A stretch of 64,000 nucleotides of DNA from assembly GCF_900143625.1 (NCBI RefSeq), contig NZ_FRFF01000021.1, positions 35,594 to 99,593 on the forward strand. Reading direction: 5' to 3'. Shown piece by piece: positions 53,797 to 63,481 of the stretch (positions within the stretch are counted from its first letter, which is position 1; every line of letters starts with the position of its first letter). The notes under the pieces were generated by a model. It saw nothing but the letters and a program-made list of their open reading frames with translations, did not search any database and had not been told where the DNA came from. This stretch comes from Nocardiopsis sp. JB363 (lineage in GTDB: Bacteria > Actinomycetota > Actinomycetes > Streptosporangiales > Streptosporangiaceae). Position numbers and translations under genes: made by a program.

Positions 53797-55002
53797 TTGA
53801 GTAACTTCTCCCTCCCCCGCATCGCCGGCCGCGCCGGTCTGGCGGCCTCAGCGGCCGCCTTCCTGGCCTTCGGCCTGGCCGCCCCCGCGGCCGCCGACGA
53901 GGTCGAGACCTACGAAGGTTCCGCCGAGGGCACCTACGTCGGCAACGCCGAGAGCGGCCCCAAGGTCCACATGGGCGGCAGCTCGGTCCCGACCAGCCTG
54001 TTCAACCTGCAACTGACCGACGGCAGCACCCTGACGATGTACTGCATCGACTTCCGGACCAACATCGTCGGTCAGGCCGAGTACAAGGAGGACGACTGGG
54101 CCGACTACCCGGGCAAGGGCGAGTTCGCCGAGCCCGGCAAGGTCCTGTGGATCCTGCAGAACGCCTACCCGAACACCGACGCCGCCGCCCTCGGTGAGGC
54201 CGCCGGTGTCGAGGGTCTGAGCAACGAGGACGCCCTCGCCGCCACCCAGGCCGCCATCTGGCACTTCAGCAACGACATGGAGCTCTCCGAGGGCAACAGC
54301 GAGAGCGTCGTCGCCGTCTACGAGTACCTGACCGCGAACGCCGAGAGCATCGAGGAAGAGCCCGGCGCCGCGCTGAGCATCACCCCGAACTCGGCCGAGG
54401 GCACCGCCGGTTCGACCGTCGGCGAGTTCGAGATCTCCACCAACTCGGCGGAGATCCCGGTTACCCTGGACGCCCCCGAGGGCGTCGAGCTGGTCGACGT
54501 CGAGACCGACGAGGCCGTCACCACCGTCGACAACGGCGACAAGGTCGGCTTCGCCGTGCCCGAGGGCACCGAGCCGGGCGAGGCCTCCTTCTCCCTGGAG
54601 GCGACCTCCTCCGTGGAGACCGGCCGCCTGTTCCAGGGCAAGTCCGCCAGCGTCCCCACGCAGACGCTGATCACCGTCGACGGTGACGAGACCTCGGTCA
54701 CCGCTTCGGCCTCCGCCAACTGGGTCGCGGGCGACGAGCCCACCCCCGAGCCGGAGCCCGAGCCGGAGCCGGAGCCCGAGGAGAGCGACGAGCCGGAGCC
54801 GACCCCGACCGAGGAGCCGGAAGAGGACGACAAGCCCGCCCCCGGCAAGGAGGACGAGCCCACGCTGCCGGTGACCGGTGGCGCGCTGGCCGGCCTGGTC
54901 GCCGCGGGCGTCGCCGCTCTGGGCGCCGGTGGTGGCGCCATCTACCTGAGCCGCAAGCGCAAGGCCGACGCCGGTGACAGCGGTGAGGACGCCGACGCCT
55001 AA
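53797..55002 (+). CDS. Thioester-domain (Cys-Gln) surface protein, LPxTG anchored (TED2)
   Basis: A 401-aa sortase-anchored protein. The signal peptide, with GLAASAAAFLAFGLAAPAAA, ends at about residue 33. The thioester domain has Cys83 in MYCIDFRT and Gln151 in ATQAAIWHFSN, the pair that forms an intramolecular thioester able to bind host or substrate amines. A beta-sandwich domain about 225-330 and an acidic EPEP-type stalk follow. LPVTG lies at 357-361, then a hydrophobic helix and RKRK with an acidic tail. The TTG start was preferred to an upstream ATG because TED3 begins in the same position with TTG. GGGA precedes it. Confidence 0.87.
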   Translation: MSNFSLPRIAGRAGLAASAAAFLAFGLAAPAAADEVETYEGSAEGTYVGNAESGPKVHMGGSSVPTSLFNLQLTDGSTLTMYCIDFRTNIVGQAEYKEDDWADYPGKGEFAEPGKVLWILQNAYPNTDAAALGEAAGVEGLSNEDALAATQAAIWHFSNDMELSEGNSESVVAVYEYLTANAESIEEEPGAALSITPNSAEGTAGSTVGEFEISTNSAEIPVTLDAPEGVELVDVETDEAVTTVDNGDKVGFAVPEGTEPGEASFSLEATSSVETGRLFQGKSASVPTQTLITVDGDETSVTASASANWVAGDEPTPEPEPEPEPEPEESDEPEPTPTEEPEEDDKPAPGKEDEPTLPVTGGALAGLVAAGVAALGAGGGAIYLSRKRKADAGDSGEDADA

Positions 55003-55034
55003 CCGCCGACGCATCCCTACCAGTCGGTAGGCAG

Positions 55035-55064
55035 GAGGGGCCCGTTCCAAAGGACGGGCCCCTT
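55035..55064 (+). terminator. Hairpin after TED2
   Basis: GGGGCCCG and TCC pair with GGA and CGGGCCCC around AAA, 32 bp past the stop. Confidence 0.8.
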
Positions 55065-55213
55065 CGGTATTATCGGACAGGAACAAACAAATCGGTACTG
55101 TTGTGTCACGGGGTTCAGCCGAGCCCAAATCCTCTCCGCCCACTCGGGCACCGCTTTCCCTCCCTCCCCGCTGTCGTATTCACGTGGCACAGCACCTAGC
55201 GACAGGACACGAC

Positions 55214-56431
55214 TTGAAGCTCTCCCCCACTCCCCGCGCCCTCTCCCGCGCGGGTGTCGCGGCCTCCGCCGCCGCGTTCCTCGCCCTCGGCCTGGCGGCT
55301 CCCGCCGCCGCCGACAACGGCGACGTGGTTCGTGCCCAGCACGCCGGCAGCCACCAGTCCGGTACCACCGTCCACATGGACGGGCGCACCATCGGCACCA
55401 ACCTGTTCAACCTCGACATCGAGGCCGGCGGTGAGCTCATCACCTACTGCATCGACATCGAGACGGGTATCCGTTCCGGCGCCTGGTACAACGAGGACGA
55501 CTGGGCCAACTACCCTGGTCAGGGCGACTTCGCCAGCTCCGAACCCGGCAAGGTCCTCTGGATCCTCCAGAACGGCTACCCGGCCCTGTCCGGCGCGGAC
55601 CTGGCCTCCGCCGCCGGCACCGACGTCCGGGTCAGTGACGAGGAAGCGCTGGGCGCCACCCAGGCCGCCATCTGGCACTTCAGCAACGGCGCCACCCTGG
55701 ACAAGCGCAACAAGCCGGCCGTGAAGGCCGTCTACGAGTACCTGATCGAGAACGCCGAGGAGCTGGCCCAGACGCCGGCGTCCCTGAGCGTCACCCCGGA
55801 CTCGGCCACCGGCAACGCCGGCGAGACCGTCGGTGAGTTCGAGGTCTCCACCACCGCTTCGGAGATCCAGGTCACCCTGGACGCCCCCGAGGGCGTCGAG
55901 CTGGTCGACATCGAGACCGGCGAGGCCGTCACCACCGTCGACAACGGCGACAAGGTCGGCTTCTCCGTCCCCGAGGACGCCGAGGACGGCAGCGCCTCCT
56001 TCTCCCTGGAGACCACCTCCACCATCCAGCGTGGCCGTCTCTTCAAGGGTGAGGACGCCCACAAGGCGACCCAGACCCTGATCACCGCCCAGGACACCGA
56101 GACCTCCGTCCAGGCCGGTGCCGGTGTCGAGTGGGCCGCGGTCGACCAGCCCGAGCCCGAGCCGGAGCCGGAGCCCGAGCCGGAGCCGACCCCGGAGGAG
56201 ACCGACGAGCCGGAGCCGAAGCCGACCCCGGAGGAGACCGACGAGCCGGAAGAGGACGACAAGCCCGCCCCCGGCAAGGACGACGAGCCCACGCTGCCGG
56301 TGACCGGTGGCGCGCTGGCCGGCCTGGTCGCCGCGGGCGTCGCCGCCCTGGGCGCCGGTGGTGGCGCCATCTACCTGAGCCGCAAGCGCAAGGCGAACGC
56401 CGGTGACACCGGTGAGGACGCCGACGCCTAA
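55214..56431 (+). CDS. Thioester-domain (Cys-Gln) surface protein, LPxTG anchored (TED3)
   Basis: A 405-aa paralogue of TED2. The signal peptide GVAASAAAFLALGLAAPAAA is nearly the same. Thioester residues are Cys79 in TYCIDIET and Gln150 in ATQAAIWHFSN. The middle domain and C-terminus share long near-identical DNA with TED2. The stalk is longer, with repeated PEETDEPE units. LPVTG is followed by helix and RKRK tail. The TTG has AGGA 6 bp upstream. Own terminator follows, so each paralogue may be a separate transcript. Confidence 0.87.
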   Translation: MKLSPTPRALSRAGVAASAAAFLALGLAAPAAADNGDVVRAQHAGSHQSGTTVHMDGRTIGTNLFNLDIEAGGELITYCIDIETGIRSGAWYNEDDWANYPGQGDFASSEPGKVLWILQNGYPALSGADLASAAGTDVRVSDEEALGATQAAIWHFSNGATLDKRNKPAVKAVYEYLIENAEELAQTPASLSVTPDSATGNAGETVGEFEVSTTASEIQVTLDAPEGVELVDIETGEAVTTVDNGDKVGFSVPEDAEDGSASFSLETTSTIQRGRLFKGEDAHKATQTLITAQDTETSVQAGAGVEWAAVDQPEPEPEPEPEPEPTPEETDEPEPKPTPEETDEPEEDDKPAPGKDDEPTLPVTGGALAGLVAAGVAALGAGGGAIYLSRKRKANAGDTGEDADA

Positions 56432-56464
56432 AGGTTTTAGGTAGGGCCTACGGCCCGAAGTCGA

Positions 56465-56505
56465 CAGGGGTCCGTTCCCGTGCACGTCACGGGGGCGGAC
56501 CCCTG
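56465..56505 (+). terminator. Hairpin after TED3
   Basis: CAGGGGTCCG pairs with CGGACCCCTG, with inner CCCGTG/CACGGG pairing, 34 bp past the stop. Confidence 0.8.
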
Positions 56506-56615
56506 TGGTGTACCCGTGGTTGTCCGCATGGCTGATACCGGCCAGTTCGTGATGGATCCGTTGTCCTGTGTGACGCTGTGTGAAAGCCTCTCTCCGCCCC
56601 CTCCCAGGAAGAGAA

Positions 56616-57779
56616 GTGACGCACGTGTTCCGCCGCGCATCCTCCGTTCTCCTCGCTCTCGCCCTGCCTCTCGTCCCCCTCTCCATGACCGGCTCCGCCT
56701 CCGCCGAGCCCGCCCCCTACCGCGGCTCGGTCGAGGGGCAGTACACCGGCGTCGTCGAACACGGGCACGCCGTCACCATGGCGGGCGAGCCCTACACCAC
56801 CACCGCGACCTTCGACGTCCACCTGGAGGAGAGCGACCAGCGGCTCACCACCTACTGCATCGACGTGCGCACCGGACTGGTCGAGGACGCCTGGTACCGC
56901 GAGGACCAGTGGGAGAACTACCCGGGGCAGGGCGACTTCGCCGACCCCGGCAAGGTGCACTGGATCCTGAAGAACTCCTATCCGGTGGTGGACGTCGCGG
57001 ACCTCCAAGAGGAAGCGGAGATGGCCCGACTCACCGAGTCCGAGGCGGTCACCGCCACCCAGGCGGCCATCTGGCACTTCAGCAACAGCGTGGACCTGGA
57101 CCGGGTCGAGCAAGGCCCCGAGCTGGACACGAACGTCAACGCCGGCAACGTCACGCACCTGTACCACCACCTGACCGAGAGCGCCGAGGAGCTGCCGAAC
57201 GAACCGGCCTCGCCCCTCACCATCAGCCCCGACGTGGACTCCGGTCTGGCCGGGGACACCATCGGCGAGTTCACGGTGGAGACCAGCGGCGAGAGCATCC
57301 CGGTGACCGTGGAGGGCCCCGAAGGGGTCGAGGTCGTGGACGCCGACAGCGGCGACACGGTCGAGGAGGTCGTCGACGGGGACGTGGTGGCGTTCTCCGT
57401 GCCGGCGGACACCAGCGCCGGCGAGGCCACGTTGGTTCTGGAGACCACGGCGGCGGTGGAGACCGGCCGCCTGTTCAAGGGCGAGGACTCCGATGAGCCC
57501 ACCCAGACCCTCATCTCCGCCGAGGACAGCGAGATCGTCATCGGTGAGACCGCCACGATCGCGTGGGACTCCGCGGGCGGCACCCCGCCGGAGGTGGAGT
57601 CCACCGTCGACCCCAGCCCGTCGCCGGTCGCCGACCAGGCCGCCGCACCCACCGACGGCGGTCTGGCCTTCACCGGCAACGCCGTGATCTCCCTGGTCGC
57701 GGCGGCGTTGGTCGCGATCGCCGGTGGCGCGGCCGCCGTGTACCTGACCCGCCGCCGCAGGGCACGAACAGGCGAGTAG
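56616..57779 (+). CDS. Thioester-domain (Cys-Gln) surface protein, LAxTG anchored (TED4)
   Basis: A 387-aa paralogue. Signal peptide about residues 1-30 (SVLLALALPLVPLSMTGSASA). Thioester residues are Cys81 in TYCIDVRT and Gln149 in ATQAAIWHFSN; NYPGQGDFADPGKVHWIL lies between. A beta domain follows. The stalk is short with no EPEP run. The sorting signal LAFTG is near the C-terminus, then hydrophobic helix and RRRRARTGE. The GTG has AGGAAG just upstream, fixing the start; an earlier GTG is a weaker choice. LAxTG is the type used by class E sortases. Confidence 0.86.
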   Translation: MTHVFRRASSVLLALALPLVPLSMTGSASAEPAPYRGSVEGQYTGVVEHGHAVTMAGEPYTTTATFDVHLEESDQRLTTYCIDVRTGLVEDAWYREDQWENYPGQGDFADPGKVHWILKNSYPVVDVADLQEEAEMARLTESEAVTATQAAIWHFSNSVDLDRVEQGPELDTNVNAGNVTHLYHHLTESAEELPNEPASPLTISPDVDSGLAGDTIGEFTVETSGESIPVTVEGPEGVEVVDADSGDTVEEVVDGDVVAFSVPADTSAGEATLVLETTAAVETGRLFKGEDSDEPTQTLISAEDSEIVIGETATIAWDSAGGTPPEVESTVDPSPSPVADQAAAPTDGGLAFTGNAVISLVAAALVAIAGGAAAVYLTRRRRARTGE

Positions 57780-57803
57780 GTCGTACTCGTTCGGCACACG
57801 ACG

Positions 57804-57836
57804 AGGGCCCCGCACCGTTGAACGGTGCGGGGCCCT
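57804..57836. terminator. Bidirectional hairpin between TED4 and gatA
   Basis: A perfect 16-bp inverted repeat (AGGGCCCCGCACCGTT with its complement) closes on a single G between convergent genes. Confidence 0.85.
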
Positions 57837-57879
57837 GGTCTGCCCGACCGGGCGCCGGGCCCTCTTGCTCGGGTCTTCG

Positions 57880-59379
57880 TTACGCGACCGCGTAGGGGCT
57901 GCGGGCGATCAGGGAACCGTCCCGCTCGGTCAGGGCGCGCTCGACGGCGGCCGCGACCCGGTAGGTGCGGTCGTCGGCCAGCGGCGGCGCCATGATCTGG
58001 AAGCCGACCGGCAGGCCGTCCTCCGGGGCCAGGCCGCACGGCACCGACAGCGACGCGTTCCCGGCCAGGTTGGACGGGATCGTGCACAGGTCGGCCAGGT
58101 ACATCGCCATCGGGTCCTCGGAGCGCTCACCGATCGGGAACGCCGTGGTGGGCGTGGTCGGCGATACCAGCACGTCCACCTTCTCGAAGGCGGCCTCGAA
58201 GTCGCGCTTGATGAGCGTGCGGACCTGCTGTGCGCTGCCGTAGAAGGCGTCGTAGTAGCCGCTGGAAAGCGCGTAGGTGCCGAGCATGATCCGGCGCTTG
58301 ACCTCCGGACCGAAGCCCTGGGCCCGGGTCAGCGACATGACCTCCTCGGCACTGCGCGTACCGTCGTCGCCCACCCGCAGGCCGTACCGCATGGCGTCGA
58401 AGCGGGCCAGGTTGGAGGAGGCCTCGCTGGGCGCGATGAGGTAGTAGGCGCTCAGCGCGGCGTCGAAGCTGGGGCAGGACACCTCGACGACCTTGGCGCC
58501 CAGGGACTCCAGCGTCTCCACGGTCTCGCGGAAGCGCTGGTGCACACCGTTCTGGGTGCTCTCCTTGTGGTCGAGTTCCTTGACCACACCGATCGTCATG
58601 CCCTGGATCTCTCCGGACCTGGCCGCTTCCACGACCGGGGGCACGGGCGCGTCCACGGAAGTGGAGTCGCGCGGGTCGTGGCCGGAGAAGGCCTCGTGGA
58701 GCAGGGCCGCGTCCAACACGTTGCGCGCGAAGGGGCCGGCGGTGTCCAGGGAGGAGGCGAAGGCGATCATCCCGTAACGGGAGGAGCCACCGTAGGTCGG
58801 CTTGACCCCGACCAGACCGCACAGGGCGGCGGGTTCGCGGATGGAACCACCGGTGTCGGTTCCGGTGGCCAGGGGGGCCTCGAACGCGGCGACCGCGGCG
58901 GAGGAACCACCGGAGGAACCGCCCGGGATGCGGTCGGTGTCCCACGGGTTGCGGGTGAGCTGGTAGGCGGAGTTCTCCGTGGAGGAGCCCATCGCGAACT
59001 CGTCCATGTTGGTCTTGCCCAGGATGACCATCCCGGCCTCGCGCAGGCGCGCGGTGACCGTGGCGTCGTAAGGCGGCTGCCAACCCTCCAGCATCTTGGA
59101 GGCAGCGGTGGTGGGCATGTCCTTGGTGGTGAACACGTCCTTGTGCGCGACCGGCACCCCGGCCAGGGGACCGAGTTCGGCGCCCTCGGCACGCTTGGCG
59201 TCCACCGCGCGAGCCTGCTCCAGCGCGGCTTCACGGCCCACGTGCAGGAAGGCGCCGATGTCGCCGTCGACCTTCTCGATCCGGTCGAGGTAGGCGGTGG
59301 TGGCCTCCACCGAGGAGACCTCGCCCGCCTTGATGGCCACGCCGAGTTCGGCGGCACTGAGACGAATGACGTCGCTCAT
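57880..59379 (-). CDS. gatA: Aspartyl/glutamyl-tRNA amidotransferase subunit A
   Basis: A 499-aa amidase-signature glutaminase that releases ammonia for GatB. The Ser-cisSer-Lys triad is in VAHKDVF (Lys), [18 protein letters not shown] and [46 protein letters not shown] blocks confirm GatA. It starts directly after the gatC stop with no gap, so gatC-gatA are co-translated. Confidence 0.96.
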   Translation of the reverse strand: MSDVIRLSAAELGVAIKAGEVSSVEATTAYLDRIEKVDGDIGAFLHVGREAALEQARAVDAKRAEGAELGPLAGVPVAHKDVFTTKDMPTTAASKMLEGWQPPYDATVTARLREAGMVILGKTNMDEFAMGSSTENSAYQLTRNPWDTDRIPGGSSGGSSAAVAAFEAPLATGTDTGGSIREPAALCGLVGVKPTYGGSSRYGMIAFASSLDTAGPFARNVLDAALLHEAFSGHDPRDSTSVDAPVPPVVEAARSGEIQGMTIGVVKELDHKESTQNGVHQRFRETVETLESLGAKVVEVSCPSFDAALSAYYLIAPSEASSNLARFDAMRYGLRVGDDGTRSAEEVMSLTRAQGFGPEVKRRIMLGTYALSSGYYDAFYGSAQQVRTLIKRDFEAAFEKVDVLVSPTTPTTAFPIGERSEDPMAMYLADLCTIPSNLAGNASLSVPCGLAPEDGLPVGFQIMAPPLADDRTYRVAAAVERALTERDGSLIARSPYAVA

Positions 59380-59679
59380 CTACTCTTCCTCCCCAAGGAT
59401 CCGCGGGACCCGGAATCGCTGGTCTTCCACCGCGGGGGCGCCGGCCAGGGCCTGCTCGGGGGTGAGGCCGGGCCTGGCCTCGTCGGGGCGGTAGACGTTG
59501 GTCAGCGGCATGGCGTGCGAGCTCGGCGGGATGTCGCCCTTGGCGACCTCCTGCACCTTGGCCATCGCGGTGAGGATGTCACCGAGCTGGGCAGCGAGCG
59601 TGTCGTACTCGCTCTCGTCGAGCGCCAACCGTGACAACCGGGCGAGGTGCGCGACCTCATCGCGGGTGATGGCGGTCAT
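59380..59679 (-). CDS. gatC: Aspartyl/glutamyl-tRNA amidotransferase subunit C
   Basis: A 99-aa helper subunit that stabilises the GatA-GatB complex. [20 protein letters not shown] is the family N-terminus, and [18 protein letters not shown] and the C-terminal FRVPRIL complete the wrap-around peptide. First gene of gatC-gatA. Confidence 0.95.
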   Translation of the reverse strand: MTAITRDEVAHLARLSRLALDESEYDTLAAQLGDILTAMAKVQEVAKGDIPPSSHAMPLTNVYRPDEARPGLTPEQALAGAPAVEDQRFRVPRILGEEE

Positions 59680-59760
59680 CAGTTGAGAACCGTTTCTTCG
59701 GCGGACGGGTGATCAGCACAATCCTATTGGCCCGCGCCCGTGTCACGGCCCCGTTCCCCC

Positions 59761-61077
59761 TCACCTGAGTCCCATGACACCCGGTTCGCCGTCGGCCGTG
59801 TAGGAGACGGCCACCGCTCCGGGAACGTCCAGCGCCTCGTGCACGCTCAGCTCCTCCGCCTTGTCCCACACGAAGGTGGAGTCCCCGTCGAACCCGTCGA
59901 ATCGTCCGAACCCCTCGGAAGCGGAGGCGTCCTCCGTCCATTCGTTCAGGTAGAGCACTCCGTCCTCCAGCCCGACCTTGTGCCCATCGACGACCATGTC
60001 CTCGCTCATGGAAACTCCGTCGCGCTCCAGAGTGCGCTCGACACTGCCCGAGCGGTCCTGGACCCGGTACTCACCGGTCTCGGTGTCCCACAGACCCAAA
60101 CGGGAACCATCCCGAGAGGTCCACAGAAGGCTCTGCGCATCCGAATATCTCACCTCTCCCGTATCGATATCGAGCAGGGAAATTCCCAGATCATGGGATT
60201 CGGGGTAATTGACATATATGAGCCCACCTGGACGTGAACTGATGGTGCGCTCCAGGGAGTCGATGGGCATCCGCCCGATGGTGTGTTCGACGCGCCAGAG
60301 CTCCTCACCCGTCTCGGGGGAAAGCCCTACCAGCTCCGATGTGAAATCCCATCCCACTGTCCAGGCCACGGTCTCCTCGTCCTCAGGATGTTCGAAGCAG
60401 GTGGTGGCCGCCACCACAACATCCTTCCTCACCGTCAAGTCATCCACCTGACCCACATCGGAACAGTTCGGCACGTTCGACACGGACCACAGTCGTTCCC
60501 CGGTTGACAGGTCATAAGAGCTGGCCGAGTCCTCCCAACGAACAATCCAGGTGTCATCGGTGATGCCGGCCATGGCAGGACGCAAATGGCCGAAAGAAGA
60601 ATCATGGGTATAATCGATACCCGTCAATTCTTGCGTGTACTCATATGCAATCCTCCCCGTATCGCTCTCAAAGAGCACTACCTGTGACTCCTCTTGGTCG
60701 TAAAGGACGACATACTCACCCCCACTCGCGACATTTCCAATGAACTCCCGGCTTCGATCATGGTAAGACCAGAGCTCCTCGCCCGTTTCACCGGATAGAG
60801 CGACGGCACCAGTCTCGAAAAGAACCACGACTCCCTGATCTATGCTGCGGACGACCAGACCATCTACACCCCGGGGAGGCTCCCAGGTCCAGGCGACCTC
60901 ACTAATCGAATCCCTGAACTCTGGAGACCGCCCCGGCTCATGGATACTGTGGGAGGGACCAAGAACAGAACAGCCGCACACAATGGCCAATACAACCAGG
61001 AAAGAGGCGTGATGCAATATAAGTCGCCCAGGGCGCCCGCAAAGGCGATGCCAGGAAGGTTTATTCATCTTCCCCAT
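59761..61077 (-). CDS. Lipoprotein with PQQ-like beta-propeller repeats
   Basis: A 438-aa exported lipoprotein. A hydrophobic signal FLVVLAIVCGC ends in a lipobox with Cys36. Repeats of the LSGETGEELW, LSTGERLW, LSPETGEELW and DIDTGEVRY kind are propeller blades with Trp-docking motifs, as in quinoprotein-like domains. No PQQ-enzyme catalytic residues are seen, so a binding or sensor role is likelier. The start overlaps the preceding large gene by 17 bp. Base composition is visibly lower in GC than the core genes. Function is unknown. Confidence 0.78.
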   Translation of the reverse strand: MGKMNKPSWHRLCGRPGRLILHHASFLVVLAIVCGCSVLGPSHSIHEPGRSPEFRDSISEVAWTWEPPRGVDGLVVRSIDQGVVVLFETGAVALSGETGEELWSYHDRSREFIGNVASGGEYVVLYDQEESQVVLFESDTGRIAYEYTQELTGIDYTHDSSFGHLRPAMAGITDDTWIVRWEDSASSYDLSTGERLWSVSNVPNCSDVGQVDDLTVRKDVVVAATTCFEHPEDEETVAWTVGWDFTSELVGLSPETGEELWRVEHTIGRMPIDSLERTISSRPGGLIYVNYPESHDLGISLLDIDTGEVRYSDAQSLLWTSRDGSRLGLWDTETGEYRVQDRSGSVERTLERDGVSMSEDMVVDGHKVGLEDGVLYLNEWTEDASASEGFGRFDGFDGDSTFVWDKAEELSVHEALDVPGAVAVSYTADGEPGVMGLR

Positions 61078-63439
61078 TCACCTTTTCTCCAGATTCATCC
61101 ACGATATGCTTTTCCCACTTCGACGCCGTGCGATCAAAGGCGCCAATAAAATCCTCAACGGCGTCTCTAGTGTCACTTTCACCGTCGGGCCAATCTCTTT
61201 CATCGATTCGATGATAATGGTCGGAAAGAGCACTTTCAGATCCAGAAATCTCCCAATCAACATGGTCAGGAGGGACATAAATATCTCCGGACCCATCCTT
61301 CTTCGCAATACCCTCTTCTTCGAGCACTGCCATGAGCTCTGGATCCTGCTCCGCCGCAACACCAAGGGCGTACCCCATCATACGTTCGGATTCCACCCAC
61401 TCACCGTTCACTCCCACATGGGGTTTCCCTGACTCGTCAGAGACCGCAAACGCCTCACCCGCAATAGCCTTGCCGATCTCCACGATCAATCCGGAGGCTC
61501 CCTTATCGCCGGCGGCGCCGCCAATAAGGTTGATAGCGGCAGTGTTTACCTTGTTTCGATATTCGGCAAACTCCTGGTCATTCGCCTCACGCATTGTGCT
61601 CTCGTTCAACAAAGCAACCTCAACTAGCGCCTGGAGACTCGCAGCAGAGTGAGCCGGTCCGTGTGTCCTCTCTCCGGTGTTGGTTGCATACTCCTCCATA
61701 GCTTCAGCCGTGGTGAGCAGAGATTCTCCGTATATCTTGGCCGCCGCATCAGGATCTCCCACCGCGAACCGAGTAAAAGCCATCCGAGCTTCATCAGTAA
61801 TTTCGATCCCCTCACCTAAACCTATTTCAACGTTACCTGGAATCCCATCAGTATTGGCGAAATCATCCTGGAAGGCGATGAATATATCGGCGAAACTATC
61901 TGCCAATTCTGAATTCAGATGACTGGCCGAAACATTATGCCAAGTGACATCGCCATCGTCTACGTGGCTTCCCGTGTTGAACAAAGAATCTTCGAATTCA
62001 CTGTCCACCATAAGTTCCATCAAGGCCATCAGGGCTGTCTCACGATGCTCACCTTCGGTGTCATCATCACCGGCCGCAGGGCCATCTGCTATCCAATCGG
62101 TGATTTTACGGACCGCCGCCCCATCGTCCCCCCATTCATGGGTGTAAAGGTGCTCCAGTGCCTTTTCCCTTCTGCTATCCGCGGATGATCCTTCCCAAGG
62201 AAGATCAACATCTACGCCTTCGGGATACTCTCCTGTGAGGAGTGCATAGTTCGCATCATCATTGCGTGTAGCCACATCAAGAAGTATGGACATATCATTG
62301 TCATCCTGCGTGTGGCTGGTCGCAAGATTACTAATACGATCCACTTCTCTTGAAACGGTATCGATCACACGAGCGGAGAACTCTGCCCCACCCTCCAATG
62401 TTTCATCAGAATGAACAAGCAACTCACCCAGCCCCTCGGCCTGGTCCCGCCAATTCTGGAGAATATTTAGGGCACCGCGCCCAGATTGATCGGTACTGAA
62501 ATCCGGACCCTCAAGAACATATTGGATACTTGCAGGGACGGAATCGTACCCACCTCCGACAGCCTCATCGGAGAGCACCAGCAGACCGTCACCCAAAGTG
62601 CCGAGAGCTTGCTCTCTTTGCTCGTCACTCAGATTCTCATCATCGAACTGCCCAGGAAGTTCGACAACCCCACCCTCAACCTCCTCTTCTAGGGACGCGT
62701 AGAATTCCTCCAAATACTCGAGTTCATATCCCCGCGGATGCTCACCATTGCGTTTTGCTTCTGCAGCGAGAGCAGTGAGCGCCGCCAATTGCTCCAAGAG
62801 GCGATAGTATTCGTCATCCAACTCCTTTTCGCCAGTCAGATAATCGGCCATGTTCTCAGCGTCTCTCGTTCCGGTATCGAACGTGGACGGGTAGTACATG
62901 ATCTGCCGGGTAGAGTTATAGGCCGCGAATCCTAGGACTCCGGAGTCAACCAGTTCACGAAGGTTGGATACTGTGGGACCACCCTTCAAGTTGTCAGAGT
63001 TATCCTCTGCTTCTCCTTCTAGAGTTTCCCAATGACCTTGTGCTCGATCGTTGAGGGCTCCTGCTAATGCTCTACGCGCTTCAATCCCACCGGCATCATC
63101 CTCTGGAAAACCGAAGTTGTTACCAACTGCCGCATCCCATTCTTCTTGGAGGGAAGCGATCCTGGCCTTATAGCGCTCGACGTCACCACTCCACTTGGTC
63201 ACCACCCCCCAAACGTGCCAGCAGGTGGTCAAGGCAGAGGTCCACGCCGAATGGTTTTCATTCGCGGTGGACTGGAGGTTCTCGGCGATCAGATCAGAGA
63301 ACTCTAGTGCGGCAGCTGTGAAGAGTGACTCCAGATCTCCACTTTTCCCGGTGATCCGGCCCACGATCTCAAGCATATCGTCAGCAGCTTGGTCGAGTTT
63401 TCCGGTATCGATTTCGCAAGGTGTGGGGGAAAAATACAC
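61061..63439 (-). CDS. Large helical protein, likely type VII secretion-associated
   Basis: A 792-aa acidic, mostly helical protein of unknown function. The first 100 residues look WXG100-like (KLDQAADDMLEIVGRITGKS, ALTTCWHVWGVVTKWSGD), as in type VII substrates. The rest is a long helical domain with WxxG-like and DDD/DDN acid-rich stretches (LATSHTQDDNDMS, YTHEWGDDGAAVRKITDWI), similar to large DUF6571-type actinomycete proteins by eye. No toxin domain is recognised. It lies between an EspC-like gene and a lipoprotein gene, co-oriented. Codon use is A/T-richer than neighbours, indicating transfer. Confidence 0.7.
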   Translation of the reverse strand: MYFSPTPCEIDTGKLDQAADDMLEIVGRITGKSGDLESLFTAAALEFSDLIAENLQSTANENHSAWTSALTTCWHVWGVVTKWSGDVERYKARIASLQEEWDAAVGNNFGFPEDDAGGIEARRALAGALNDRAQGHWETLEGEAEDNSDNLKGGPTVSNLRELVDSGVLGFAAYNSTRQIMYYPSTFDTGTRDAENMADYLTGEKELDDEYYRLLEQLAALTALAAEAKRNGEHPRGYELEYLEEFYASLEEEVEGGVVELPGQFDDENLSDEQREQALGTLGDGLLVLSDEAVGGGYDSVPASIQYVLEGPDFSTDQSGRGALNILQNWRDQAEGLGELLVHSDETLEGGAEFSARVIDTVSREVDRISNLATSHTQDDNDMSILLDVATRNDDANYALLTGEYPEGVDVDLPWEGSSADSRREKALEHLYTHEWGDDGAAVRKITDWIADGPAAGDDDTEGEHRETALMALMELMVDSEFEDSLFNTGSHVDDGDVTWHNVSASHLNSELADSFADIFIAFQDDFANTDGIPGNVEIGLGEGIEITDEARMAFTRFAVGDPDAAAKIYGESLLTTAEAMEEYATNTGERTHGPAHSAASLQALVEVALLNESTMREANDQEFAEYRNKVNTAAINLIGGAAGDKGASGLIVEIGKAIAGEAFAVSDESGKPHVGVNGEWVESERMMGYALGVAAEQDPELMAVLEEEGIAKKDGSGDIYVPPDHVDWEISGSESALSDHYHRIDERDWPDGESDTRDAVEDFIGAFDRTASKWEKHIVDESGEKVNGEDE

Positions 63440-63481
63440 AGGTCTTCCTTGGATTCAAAGAGACGGTGGCGAAAGAGGGGG

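Noticed and set aside
54730..54830. Glu-Pro repeats in TED2 and TED3 as a CRISPR-like or tandem DNA repeat
   Set aside because: They are in-frame codon repeats of the wall-spanning stalk and have no regular spacer pattern.
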